A stretch of 64,000 nt of DNA from contig NZ_JADNRM010000001.1 in assembly GCF_021730445.1 (NCBI RefSeq), positions 573,004 to 637,003 on the forward strand, written 5' to 3'. The position numbers were made by a program, and so were the translations under genes. The notes beneath the pieces were generated by a model. It saw only the letters and a list, made by a program, of their open reading frames with translations. It did no database searches and had not been told where the DNA came from. Shown piece by piece: positions 17,616-25,212 of the stretch (positions within the stretch are counted from its first letter, which is position 1; every line of letters starts with the position of its first letter). Source of the DNA: Phocaeicola faecalis (GTDB lineage: Bacteria > Bacteroidota > Bacteroidia > Bacteroidales > Bacteroidaceae).

Positions 17616-17635
17616 GATTGTTCCAAAGCTTCAGA

Positions 17636-18985
17636 TTAATTACTTTCAATCACACGGCCTACACCTCTATATAGTTTGACCGGACCGTCTAAAAGAACTG
17701 CCAATACTGTGATTTGGCTGTCTTGCACTTGTTCGGGCACATCAATATACAGATTGCCGGGCACGTCACTCCAGTAGTTTTTATTATAGACTTTGTAACT
17801 GAGCATAGCTCCGTTGCCTACCACCCATACACGGTTCACTTTATTGACCAAGCCTTTCACTTCCACCACTCCGTTAGGCTTATAAGGCAGATACAGATAA
17901 AGAATATCCCCTGCTTTATTCAGCGTCGTGTAGCCTTGGAAATGTTCGGCCGGAATACCCGCACGGGTATCATAAACCGCTTCTTTGTGCTTCTTTGTCC
18001 AACGGCCGAATTCTTTCAGAATAGCCACTTGCTCTTCGGGAATAGTTCCGTCTTCTTTCGGACCGATATCCAGCAAGAGGTTGCCGCCATTGCTCAGGCA
18101 ATCGACAAAGGTGCGAAGCAAAATATAAGGTGATTTATAATTGCTGTCGGTATGCTGATATCCCCATGAGTCGTTCATGGTCATACAAAGCTCCCAATAT
18201 TTGTCTTCGGGACGAACCACCGGCACACCTTGTTCGGGAGTGGCATAGTCACCGTATCCCTGGATGCGGGAGTTAATAATCACATTCTTATTGTCCGAAC
18301 GGAGCAACTCCACAATACCTTTCGAATTCCATGTTTCGGCACTCTGTTCCCAGTCACCGTCAAACCAATAAAGGTCGGGCTTCCAGGTCTTGTTCAGCTC
18401 AGCCAACTGGCCGAAATTGAACTTATTGAACTTTGCCCAACGTGCGGGGTCGTCCTTGTAACGCACCTCGGTGCGCGTCTTATTAGGATAATCGGGATGC
18501 GACCAATCCAACAAAGAATAATAGAAACCAAGATGCAAGCCCTGCTTACGCACCTCTTTCACAAACGGCGCTATCAGGTCACGCTTGGCAGGAGTGCTCT
18601 TTACGGTGCTCAAGTCTCCCACTTTGGTGTCCCACAAAGCCACACCGTCATGGTGCTTGGTTGTGATAACCGTATACTGCGCTCCACTCTCCTTTATCAA
18701 ATCCACCCATGCCTTCGGGTCGTATTTGGAAGCGGTAAATCCGCCCGCCTGATTCATATACTCATCGTATGGCAGATAATTATTAAAGAATGACCAGCTT
18801 TCGGAAACTCCTTTGACGGCATAGATTCCCCAATGAATAAAGATTCCCAGCTTTGCCTGTGAGAACCATTCCATACGTTTGTCTTTTTGTTCGGGTGTTT
18901 CTTGTTTGGCAATCTCCTGTGCACGCAATGGAGACAATGCGATGAGCAAACCAAGAAACGTCAGTGATAATCGGTTATTTTTCAT
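17636..18985 (-). CDS. Secreted alpha-L-fucosidase, GH29
   Basis: The enzyme removes terminal alpha-L-fucose from host or dietary glycans. I chose the ATG at 18985 (MKNNRLSLTFLGLLIALSPL, a signal peptide); an ATG two codons earlier is also possible. GH29 hallmarks are visible: KLGIFIHWG near residue 48, TTKHHDGVALWDT near residue 108, and the presumed nucleophile Asp in LYWFDGDWE near residue 206. The C-terminal beta domain is present. Total length is 449 residues. It heads a two-gene unit with the GHL10 hydrolase. Confidence 0.93.
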   Translation of the reverse strand: MKNNRLSLTFLGLLIALSPLRAQEIAKQETPEQKDKRMEWFSQAKLGIFIHWGIYAVKGVSESWSFFNNYLPYDEYMNQAGGFTASKYDPKAWVDLIKESGAQYTVITTKHHDGVALWDTKVGDLSTVKSTPAKRDLIAPFVKEVRKQGLHLGFYYSLLDWSHPDYPNKTRTEVRYKDDPARWAKFNKFNFGQLAELNKTWKPDLYWFDGDWEQSAETWNSKGIVELLRSDNKNVIINSRIQGYGDYATPEQGVPVVRPEDKYWELCMTMNDSWGYQHTDSNYKSPYILLRTFVDCLSNGGNLLLDIGPKEDGTIPEEQVAILKEFGRWTKKHKEAVYDTRAGIPAEHFQGYTTLNKAGDILYLYLPYKPNGVVEVKGLVNKVNRVWVVGNGAMLSYKVYNKNYWSDVPGNLYIDVPEQVQDSQITVLAVLLDGPVKLYRGVGRVIESN

Positions 18986-19049
18986 ATACATAATAGGTTT
19001 GATTAATATCGGTTAGCTCGATAATTAGTATAATCTGTAACTTTCTGAA

Positions 19050-19057
19050 CAAAGATA
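19050..19057 (-). promoter_or_regulatory. -7 box of the GH29-GHL10 unit
   Basis: On the minus strand this reads TATCTTTG, 64 bp before the GH29 start, matching TAnnTTTG. The -33 element is weak. Confidence 0.6.
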
Positions 19058-19110
19058 ACGCATTTTACCCTTTCAGACTTAAAGTTTACCTACTTTTTCT
19101 TTTAAATTTC

Positions 19111-19118
19111 TATCTTTG
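19111..19118 (+). promoter_or_regulatory. -7 box of the DRGH nuclease gene
   Basis: TATCTTTG lies 20 bp before the start codon, matching TAnnTTTG. The implied leader is short. Confidence 0.65.
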
Positions 19119-19138
19119 CAGTCCTATAATCAAAACTT

Positions 19139-19996
19139 ATGAGAACAAAAAAGAAAAAACAGTCTTCCGGCAAAGCACTGCCTCTACTCATTATCGCAGC
19201 ACTGATAGTACTAATGGCCTACAAATACCGGCTGTTGGACGAAAAGTTCTTTAAGGGACTTCCCGATTTGATTTCTACGGAACAAACCTCCCCCCTTCCG
19301 CCCTCCGCCTCTACCGATGCTTTGGAGATTCCGGTCATGCAGTCGCGCACCGGAGGCCAGCTTATCAAGAGAAAAGGATATACGCTGTCATACAATGCCG
19401 ACTATAAAACGCCGCAATGGGTAGCCTGGGAACTCACCAAGAAAGAGACAAAAGGAAAAGAGGAAAGAACGGACAAATTCTTGCCCGACCCTGATGTGCG
19501 CGGAGCGAAAGCATATACCGGCGACTATACCAAATCCGGCTACGACCGCGGACACATGGCACCGGCCGCCGACATGAAATGGAGCAAACAGGCGATGGCG
19601 GAATCTTTCTACATGAGCAATATCTGTCCGCAGAACCCCAACCTGAATCGCGGAGACTGGAATGACTTGGAAGAGAAGTCGCGCCAATGGGCTAAAAAAT
19701 ATGGAGCTGTCTACATCACTTGCGGACCTGTATATGACCACAGCAAGCCACAAAGAATAGGAAACAATAAGGTTGCCGTTCCCGATGCCTTTTATAAAGT
19801 AATTCTCATCAATGATTCGAAGGCCCCCAAAGCCATCGGCTTCCTATTTCCCAACAAAGCGGGACATAAGCCATTGAAGAAGTACATCGTCACGGTAGAC
19901 AGCGTGGAGAAAAGAACAGGCATTGACTTTTTCCCCGCATTGCCGGATGACGTAGAAAACAGGATTGAAGCGGAACTGGCAAAAGAACTTCCTTAA
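19139..19996 (+). CDS. Membrane-anchored DNA/RNA non-specific endonuclease
   Basis: This is a NucA/Serratia-type nuclease. The 285-residue product has a basic N-terminus and one hydrophobic helix (ALPLLIIAALIVLMAYKYR, residues 14-32) acting as a signal anchor, then a periplasmic linker and the nuclease domain. The active-site motif YDRGHMAPAADMKWS is near residue 134, and Mg-binding NICPQNPNLNRGDWNDLE follows near residue 160. It probably degrades nucleic acids outside the inner membrane. It is transcribed alone, divergent from the fucosidase. Confidence 0.93.
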   Translation: MRTKKKKQSSGKALPLLIIAALIVLMAYKYRLLDEKFFKGLPDLISTEQTSPLPPSASTDALEIPVMQSRTGGQLIKRKGYTLSYNADYKTPQWVAWELTKKETKGKEERTDKFLPDPDVRGAKAYTGDYTKSGYDRGHMAPAADMKWSKQAMAESFYMSNICPQNPNLNRGDWNDLEEKSRQWAKKYGAVYITCGPVYDHSKPQRIGNNKVAVPDAFYKVILINDSKAPKAIGFLFPNKAGHKPLKKYIVTVDSVEKRTGIDFFPALPDDVENRIEAELAKELP

Positions 19997-20345
19997 ATAC
20001 GTCTGCTCCACCCGAAGGAGGGGGCGTTGCTGATGACAGTGACTGACATTTCAGCTTAATACCCCAAACGAATCAATAGATATTTCATCCGGCAGGCTGA
20101 TATATTCTTCACAGCAATCCGTTGTATTCATTAATCATCGTCACCGACCTAATAAACAGCGGCACCGATTCGCGAATTTCTGCCATCGGTTAATAAATCA
20201 GTGGCGGAAATTCACGAATGCATCAAGAGCCGATTGGCTTTATGTATGGAGTCTAATGGTTTTTCAAAGGTAAAGATGACAGCGTATCATCTGACGACCG
20301 GACTTTTTTCTATAAGCTCTTATACCGAACTCACGTATATTTATC
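19997..20345. other. Intergenic region with alternating repeats at 20142-20220
   Basis: No gene is seen. Segments beginning CACCGA, CACCGA and CATCGG start at 20142, 20163 and 20184, about 21 bp apart. AATAAACAGCGGC (20151) and AATAAATCAGTGGC (20192) alternate with ATTCGCGAATTTC (20168) and the inverted match GAAATTCACGAAT. The result is an imperfect inverted repeat of about 19 bp per arm. It recalls the 22-bp arrays but is less regular. Confidence 0.55.
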
Positions 20346-20353
20346 TATCTTTG
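20346..20353 (+). promoter_or_regulatory. -7 box of mltG
   Basis: TATCTTTG, 23 bp before the chosen mltG ATG, matches TAnnTTTG. No good -33 element is visible. Confidence 0.6.
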
Positions 20354-20375
20354 CACCGAAAACAAATTGATAACA

Positions 20376-21410
20376 ATGGATAAAAAGAAACGCAATCTTT
20401 TAGTAATAGTTATATTGATAATTATTCTTGCCGGAGCAGGAAGTGCCGGAACGGTTTACTATTATTTCTTCTCCCGACCGTTCAACTTATCAAAAACGAC
20501 TTATATCTATATCGACAGAGATGATAATTTAGATTCCATTTATAGCAAAATCGAGTTGGCCGGGAATCCTAAAAGCATGTATGGCTTCAAATTTCAGGCA
20601 GAAAGAGGAAATTACGGAGAGAATATACGCACTGGACGGTATGCCATCCGCCCGGAAGACAATATGCGCTATCTTTACCGCCGCCTTTCGATGGGATATC
20701 AGACTCCGGTCAATCTCACCATCCCCGGCGTGCGTACGCTGGACAGACTGGCACGCACTGTCGCCCGCCAGCTCATGATTGATTCTGTGGAAATAGCCCG
20801 ATTGCTGGCCGACAGCAGTTATTATACTCCAATGGGGTATACCCGAGAGACCCTCCCCGCCCTTTTCATTCCCAATACATACGAAGTGTATTGGAACATG
20901 AGCGCTGACGCTTTTATGAAGCGTATGCAGAAAGAGCATGCAGCCTTCTGGAACGAGGAAAGACGGAGAAAAGCGGCAAGCATCGGTCTCGCGCCCGAAG
21001 AGGTGGCGACACTTGCCTCTATAGTGGAAGAGGAAACGGCCAACAGCGCGGAAAAGCCGATGGTGGCCGGACTTTACATCAACCGCTTGAACAAGGGCAT
21101 GTTGCTGCAGGCAGACCCCACCGTGAAGTTCGGGCTGCAGGAGTTCGGACTGAAACGTATCCTCAACAAGCATCTGGCTGTCGATTCTCCTTATAATACT
21201 TACAAATACGCCGGCCTCCCTCCCGGTCCGATACGCATACCTTCTATTCAGGGACTGGAAAGTGTGTTGAACTATGCACATCATAATTTTATCTATATGT
21301 GTGCCAAAGAGGACTTTTCGGGTACTCACAATTTTGCCGCCACCCTGTCACAGCACATGGCAAATGCCCGCCGATACCAACAGGCATTGAATCGGCGGAA
21401 CATCAGATAA
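20376..21410 (+). CDS. mltG: Endolytic murein transglycosylase MltG
   Basis: MltG cleaves nascent peptidoglycan strands at the inner membrane and is thought to end glycan polymerisation. I chose ATG 20376 (MDKKKRNLLVIVILIIILAG), giving 344 residues with one N-terminal membrane helix. The YceG domain shows VNLTIPGVRTLDRLA near residue 112, the catalytic-Glu region ATLASIVEEETA near residue 212, and ADPTVKFGL and GLPPGPIRIPS downstream. It ends in a bidirectional terminator shared with the opposing peptide operon. Confidence 0.94.
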   Translation: MDKKKRNLLVIVILIIILAGAGSAGTVYYYFFSRPFNLSKTTYIYIDRDDNLDSIYSKIELAGNPKSMYGFKFQAERGNYGENIRTGRYAIRPEDNMRYLYRRLSMGYQTPVNLTIPGVRTLDRLARTVARQLMIDSVEIARLLADSSYYTPMGYTRETLPALFIPNTYEVYWNMSADAFMKRMQKEHAAFWNEERRRKAASIGLAPEEVATLASIVEEETANSAEKPMVAGLYINRLNKGMLLQADPTVKFGLQEFGLKRILNKHLAVDSPYNTYKYAGLPPGPIRIPSIQGLESVLNYAHHNFIYMCAKEDFSGTHNFAATLSQHMANARRYQQALNRRNIR

Positions 21411-21416
21411 GGAGAA

Positions 21417-21448
21417 GGGGGATTAAAAAAGCTTATTTATAATCCCCC
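21417..21448. terminator. Bidirectional terminator between mltG and the peptide operon
   Basis: GGGGGATTA and TAATCCCCC form a 9-bp stem around AAAAAGCTTATTTA. It is 6 bp past the mltG stop, and it covers the last codons and stop of the opposing 90-residue peptide gene. The T-run is modest on either strand. Confidence 0.6.
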
Positions 21449-21705
21449 ATATATGGGCGGGTATTATGGGCAGGCATAGAACTCTTGACATTGTTGCCAT
21501 TGTTATATCCTTTGTCGTTTGCTATACCATTGCCATTCGCCTCACTGTTAATGTTGCCGTCTCCTTTGCTGCCATTATTACCATTGCCATTGCCTTTATT
21601 GCTCGAATGTGCCATCAAAGCCGTTTCCGGTTCCATTTCATAGACTTGCATAGAAGGCTTTTCATAAGCCTCCACTACCTTCATTTCATCTGAACTTGTC
21701 TTCAT
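21433..21705 (-). CDS. Asn/Gly-rich 90-residue peptide, candidate precursor of the operon
   Basis: This is the last gene of the kinase-peptidase-PqqD-nucleotidyltransferase-ABC operon, 16 bp after the ABC stop. Residues 1-35 are leader-like (KVVEAYEKPSMQVYEMEPET, then ALMAHSS). Residues 36-75 are almost all N, G, K, D and S with GNGNGNN-type runs, and the tail is SSMPAHNTRPYMGDYK. There is no membrane helix or cysteine. Bacteroidales genomes carry many short proteins with YEKP...VxExE leaders, known to me only as hypothetical. I infer a modified and exported peptide substrate; no cleavage site or core is proven. The overlapping opposite-strand frame is a shadow. Confidence 0.75.
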   Translation of the reverse strand: MKTSSDEMKVVEAYEKPSMQVYEMEPETALMAHSSNKGNGNGNNGSKGDGNINSEANGNGIANDKGYNNGNNVKSSMPAHNTRPYMGDYK

Positions 21706-21721
21706 AACACTGGTTTTTAAG

Positions 21722-23374
21722 TTAATAATATAATTGGTTCGATATCTTTTTCAATCTCAAAACGTGTGTACACCATTGGAGAACTGTTTCCCTATGAGTC
21801 ACAATAATAAACGTTTTATCACATACACTTGTCATCAGCCGCTCCAGCAACAGTTTTTCTGTTGCTTCATCAAGTGAGGAGGTAGGCTCATCCAAGAGCA
21901 GCAAACCGCCCGGACGAAGTAACCCGCGTGCAATAGCTATGCGCTGGGCCTGCCCCTCGCTTAAACCGGCCCCTTGCTCCCCACACAGAGTATCCAGGCC
22001 ATCGGATAGTCCGAACACAAAATCGGCGGCAGCCGTATGAAGCGCCCGGCCCATTTCTTCTTCGGTGGCATCCGGCTTTCCCATCAACAAGTTATCACGC
22101 ACTGTCCCGCTCAGCAATGTATTGCCCTGGGGGACGTATACCATATTGCAGCGGGTATCGACAGATACCCTCACTTCCCGTTTTTCATTATAAATCCCGA
22201 TTGTTCCTTTATCCGGTTGTAACAAGGCCAACATCAGACGGATTAACGTACTCTTTCCCACTCCGGTCTCACCCATAAGGGCAGTCCTGCTTCCCGGAAG
22301 GAAATCAAAAGAAAATTCATTCAATATTTTATGACTTCCCTCAGGATAGGTAAAATCAACATCATTCAAACGAATGCCCACCGGTCCCTGCAAACGAACT
22401 GATTTCGCCTCCTGCTCCATAGGTACTGCTTCCAGTTCGGCAATACGCTCCATGGAAGTCAGTGCGCGGACAAAGGCGGGAATCTGTCTGCTCAAGCTCA
22501 CAATGGGACTCTGCACCATTGCTACCAACTGTAGAAAGGCGGTCATCATTCCAAACGTAACTTCGCCGCTCGTCAAACCTCTGATTCCCCACAAGAAAGC
22601 AACTACATAACTCACATCAAACCCTGTTTGCACCATGCCGCGTGAAAACAAACCGAAATCAGTCCGCCTCCTCACTTGGTCATACAGTTGTTTTTGCAGA
22701 TTTCCCATCCGCAGCACAGTCTCCGGTGTATATTCCAAAGTGCGTATCAGAGTGCGGTGCAGCAAACTTTCCTGAATATGCTCTTGCAACCGACTGTCCG
22801 TCTTGCGTATTTCTTTATTAAGAGTACGCATACGGTGCATATACAATTTACTGGTCAGAACAGCTACCGGCATCACAAAGACCAATATCCAGGCCAGACC
22901 AACGTCCATCGTACAAAGATAGATAAAGGCAAAGACCAATTGGAACAAAGTAATGATAACTGCCGGCACCGTATAAGAGATGATACCCGACACTTGACCG
23001 ACATCCGAGTCCAGTCTGCTTATCATATCTCCTGAATGAAATTTTTCTTTTCCATACCAGCGGCTTACCATCAAACGATTGAAAAGCTGATAACGCAATT
23101 TATTGTCCAGTTGCAGCCCATACTGGGTTTCCAGCCAGCTGTCTACCGTCCATATCAATAACTGAAGTGCCATACAGCCTATCATTAAGGCTACGCTTTC
23201 CATGATACTTCCCTCCACCGTTCCCGTTGCAATATCCACCAGTCGTTTGGTGATATATACAAAGAACAAAGAAGCGCATACCGACACCATGCCTGTCACG
23301 GTCATCTGTATGATGCGGAAACGAAAGCCTTCGGATGCCCTCCATAGCCGTTGTATATATTCAATCACAGTCAT
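21722..23374 (-). CDS. ABC exporter, fused permease and ATPase
   Basis: The 550-residue half-transporter has a six-helix type I exporter domain (residues about 15-300) and an ATPase domain. Walker A is GETGVGKST near residue 367, the signature is LSEGQAQRIAIAR near 470, Walker B is GGLLLLDEPTSSLD near 487, and the switch His is in VTHRE. There is no N-terminal C39 peptidase, so any substrate cleavage must be done by another protein, plausibly the S26-type peptidase of the operon. It starts 1 bp after the nucleotidyltransferase stop. I infer export of the downstream peptide. Confidence 0.92.
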   Translation of the reverse strand: MTVIEYIQRLWRASEGFRFRIIQMTVTGMVSVCASLFFVYITKRLVDIATGTVEGSIMESVALMIGCMALQLLIWTVDSWLETQYGLQLDNKLRYQLFNRLMVSRWYGKEKFHSGDMISRLDSDVGQVSGIISYTVPAVIITLFQLVFAFIYLCTMDVGLAWILVFVMPVAVLTSKLYMHRMRTLNKEIRKTDSRLQEHIQESLLHRTLIRTLEYTPETVLRMGNLQKQLYDQVRRRTDFGLFSRGMVQTGFDVSYVVAFLWGIRGLTSGEVTFGMMTAFLQLVAMVQSPIVSLSRQIPAFVRALTSMERIAELEAVPMEQEAKSVRLQGPVGIRLNDVDFTYPEGSHKILNEFSFDFLPGSRTALMGETGVGKSTLIRLMLALLQPDKGTIGIYNEKREVRVSVDTRCNMVYVPQGNTLLSGTVRDNLLMGKPDATEEEMGRALHTAAADFVFGLSDGLDTLCGEQGAGLSEGQAQRIAIARGLLRPGGLLLLDEPTSSLDEATEKLLLERLMTSVCDKTFIIVTHRETVLQWCTHVLRLKKISNQLYY

Positions 23375-23375
23375 A

Positions 23376-24500
23376 TCATTCTTTTCCCCAATACCTTAAC
23401 ATACGATAAGAGCCAACCGTCAGGAAACCGACGAGATATACAGCCATATTGAATGTACCTTCATATTGTCTGATTATTTTCCATCTTCCAAACACCGTTG
23501 AGAATGCTTTCATTTTTCTCTCCACATAGCCGGAAGGTATTTGCTGCGTGTGTTCCTGTCCATAACTCTCGGTCAATATCTGTTGCAATGCCCTCTTTGC
23601 CCGCGTCTTTGCACTCTCATCATAAAACGGCAGCTCGGAAGGAGGCAAACCTAAATAGTTGACAGCTATATAGCCAAATAATTTCCACCCTTCCTTCAGG
23701 CCCAACTTCCTTACATCTTTCTCTAGTGCAAGAATGTCTATCTTATCGTGACAATGATGCAGACACATTGCCCAATCACAAATCTGTCTTAACCCCACGC
23801 CGCCCAGAAACACAAAATGATGCCACGCATGCTCTAATATAAAGACCACATCAAATTGACAGGGAGGCAAGAGGACCGTCTGTACGCCCTCCAATGCCAT
23901 GGAACGGCAAGCTGTGTCCTGCAGATATTTCCGTTCCAACCGCCTCATATACTTATTGCGCCACGGAATATAGTTCAGTTCCACCATCCGATGCAGTTCC
24001 ACACTTACCTGCCGATATTCAAACTCATAATGTTTGGCGATAAGCATAGTGCCGCTATTCACATCCTTGCATTGTGCGGCCAGCTGCACCCCTTTTTCAA
24101 AATTATCCTCTCCGATATACAAATCAATATCACCGCAATGGCGCAGTGTTGGTTCAGGATAATTCAGGCTCATCCCCTGTCCTTTCAATAAAACGGGATT
24201 GATTCCATAGTCAGTAAACTGACGTATTATTTCGCCCAAGACAGCGTTGTGCCTTGCATGGCACATCCTGTTACGCGCTATATAAAATGCCAACTCACGC
24301 ATCACCGGCTGTAAAGGACGGTATGTGTCGGGCAATTTATTGACAGCATCAGCAACAATTCCTTTTACCGTTTGGTGCGCAGCAAGCCTAAAAATCCCTG
24401 TCCAGTCAATATTCCCTTCAAAAAGAGCCGTATCAACTGAGGAATCCCATAAGCCGGCACGCAATAAAGCTAAAAATAGTTGTTGCTTCAGTTCCATCAT
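23376..24500 (-). CDS. NTP_transf_5-type nucleotidyltransferase
   Basis: The 374-residue protein has the PF14907-type signature: VLLKGQGMSLNYPEP near residue 103 and the metal-binding HCGDIDLYIG near residue 122. I chose ATG 24500, which overlaps the pqqD-like stop as ATGA; a longer reading to 24524 would run deeper into that gene. Members of this family occur in lasso-peptide gene clusters of the paeninodin type beside an HprK-like kinase, where a tailoring role is proposed. Here the same neighbour is present. The acceptor and nucleotide are unknown. Confidence 0.85.
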   Translation of the reverse strand: MMELKQQLFLALLRAGLWDSSVDTALFEGNIDWTGIFRLAAHQTVKGIVADAVNKLPDTYRPLQPVMRELAFYIARNRMCHARHNAVLGEIIRQFTDYGINPVLLKGQGMSLNYPEPTLRHCGDIDLYIGEDNFEKGVQLAAQCKDVNSGTMLIAKHYEFEYRQVSVELHRMVELNYIPWRNKYMRRLERKYLQDTACRSMALEGVQTVLLPPCQFDVVFILEHAWHHFVFLGGVGLRQICDWAMCLHHCHDKIDILALEKDVRKLGLKEGWKLFGYIAVNYLGLPPSELPFYDESAKTRAKRALQQILTESYGQEHTQQIPSGYVERKMKAFSTVFGRWKIIRQYEGTFNMAVYLVGFLTVGSYRMLRYWGKE

Positions 24501-24763
24501 TCTATTATCTTCACTTGCAGCCAATCTCGTATAATGTCTTCAGCATCATTCAATGCCATGGAAAACTCAATTCCATAGCGCTCCACCAACAGCGAAGCCA
24601 ACATATCCGGGGTGAAATCTTTTCCTTCTATCCGCTGCCACAAATAAGCGGCAGAATGATTCAGAGCAATCAACTTGTTAAAGTCAACTTGCCCCAGCCC
24701 TTCACCTACTATAATATATTCACTGCCCATTTTGCGCAGCCGGAATCCTTCTACTGTTCTCAT
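24497..24763 (-). CDS. PqqD-like peptide-binding protein (RRE type)
   Basis: The 88-residue protein begins MRTVEGFRLRKMGSEYIIVG and contains ALNHSAAYLWQRIEGKDFT and a helical C-terminus with YGIEF...DAEDIIRDWLQ, the usual PqqD/RiPP-recognition-element layout of three beta strands and three helices. The start at 24763 shares its A with the peptidase stop (TAATG); an upstream in-frame ATG would only read through the peptidase gene. In RiPP systems such proteins bind the leader of the precursor. Its presence is the strongest hint that the operon processes a peptide. Confidence 0.88.
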   Translation of the reverse strand: MRTVEGFRLRKMGSEYIIVGEGLGQVDFNKLIALNHSAAYLWQRIEGKDFTPDMLASLLVERYGIEFSMALNDAEDIIRDWLQVKIIE

Positions 24764-25212
24764 TATTTCAGTATTAAACGACGATAAATTGCTAATAAAT
24801 ATCTTCTGACCGGAAGCAATACATACCACAACGCAGCTTTCCTGCGCTGCAACGGTGTACGGCAATCCATGCTTTTCCCGGCTTTCATTATTTTTACAAC
24901 CACTCCCAGCACATTTTCCGGACAACAGGCTTCTGTTGCACTCAGATTTCCATCGCCCATCAAGATAATCTGCCCTCCTCTACAATCCACTATACGATGA
25001 ATCACATAGCTATCGGGAGCTATCTGAGCCAAAACAATTTCTCCCTTCTGCAAAGGAGCTGAAGGCTTCTGCAGCACCACACTCTCCCGCCCTCCTATAA
25101 TAAAAGGCAACATACTGTTTCCTGTCACGGGCAAGGTTACTGTCAGTCCTTCCGACAATATTTTCTTCACTTCCGGCAAGAGAAGCGCGTTGGCCACTAT
25201 CCGTTTCTGCAT
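24763..25212 (-). CDS. S24/S26-type peptidase with Ser-His arrangement
   Basis: The 149-residue protein (start ATG 25212, inside the kinase gene end) has PVTGNSMLPFI with the presumed nucleophile Ser33, YVIHRIV with His72, and LMGDGN near residue 85. His in place of the usual catalytic Lys matches the S26B (SEC11-like) type rather than bacterial LepB. The C-terminal 25 residues (WYVLLPVRRYLLAIYRR) are hydrophobic-basic and may hold it at the membrane. In this operon it is the only candidate for leader removal, taking the place of the transglutaminase-like protease of lasso clusters. Confidence 0.85.
   Translation of the reverse strand: MQKRIVANALLLPEVKKILSEGLTVTLPVTGNSMLPFIIGGRESVVLQKPSAPLQKGEIVLAQIAPDSYVIHRIVDCRGGQIILMGDGNLSATEACCPENVLGVVVKIMKAGKSMDCRTPLQRRKAALWYVLLPVRRYLLAIYRRLILK

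Noticed and set aside
21466-21693. Plus-strand hydrophobic frame opposite the Asn/Gly-rich peptide
   Set aside because: Its composition is the complement of Asn/Gly codons, it has no promoter or ribosome site, and the minus-strand frame continues a coupled operon.
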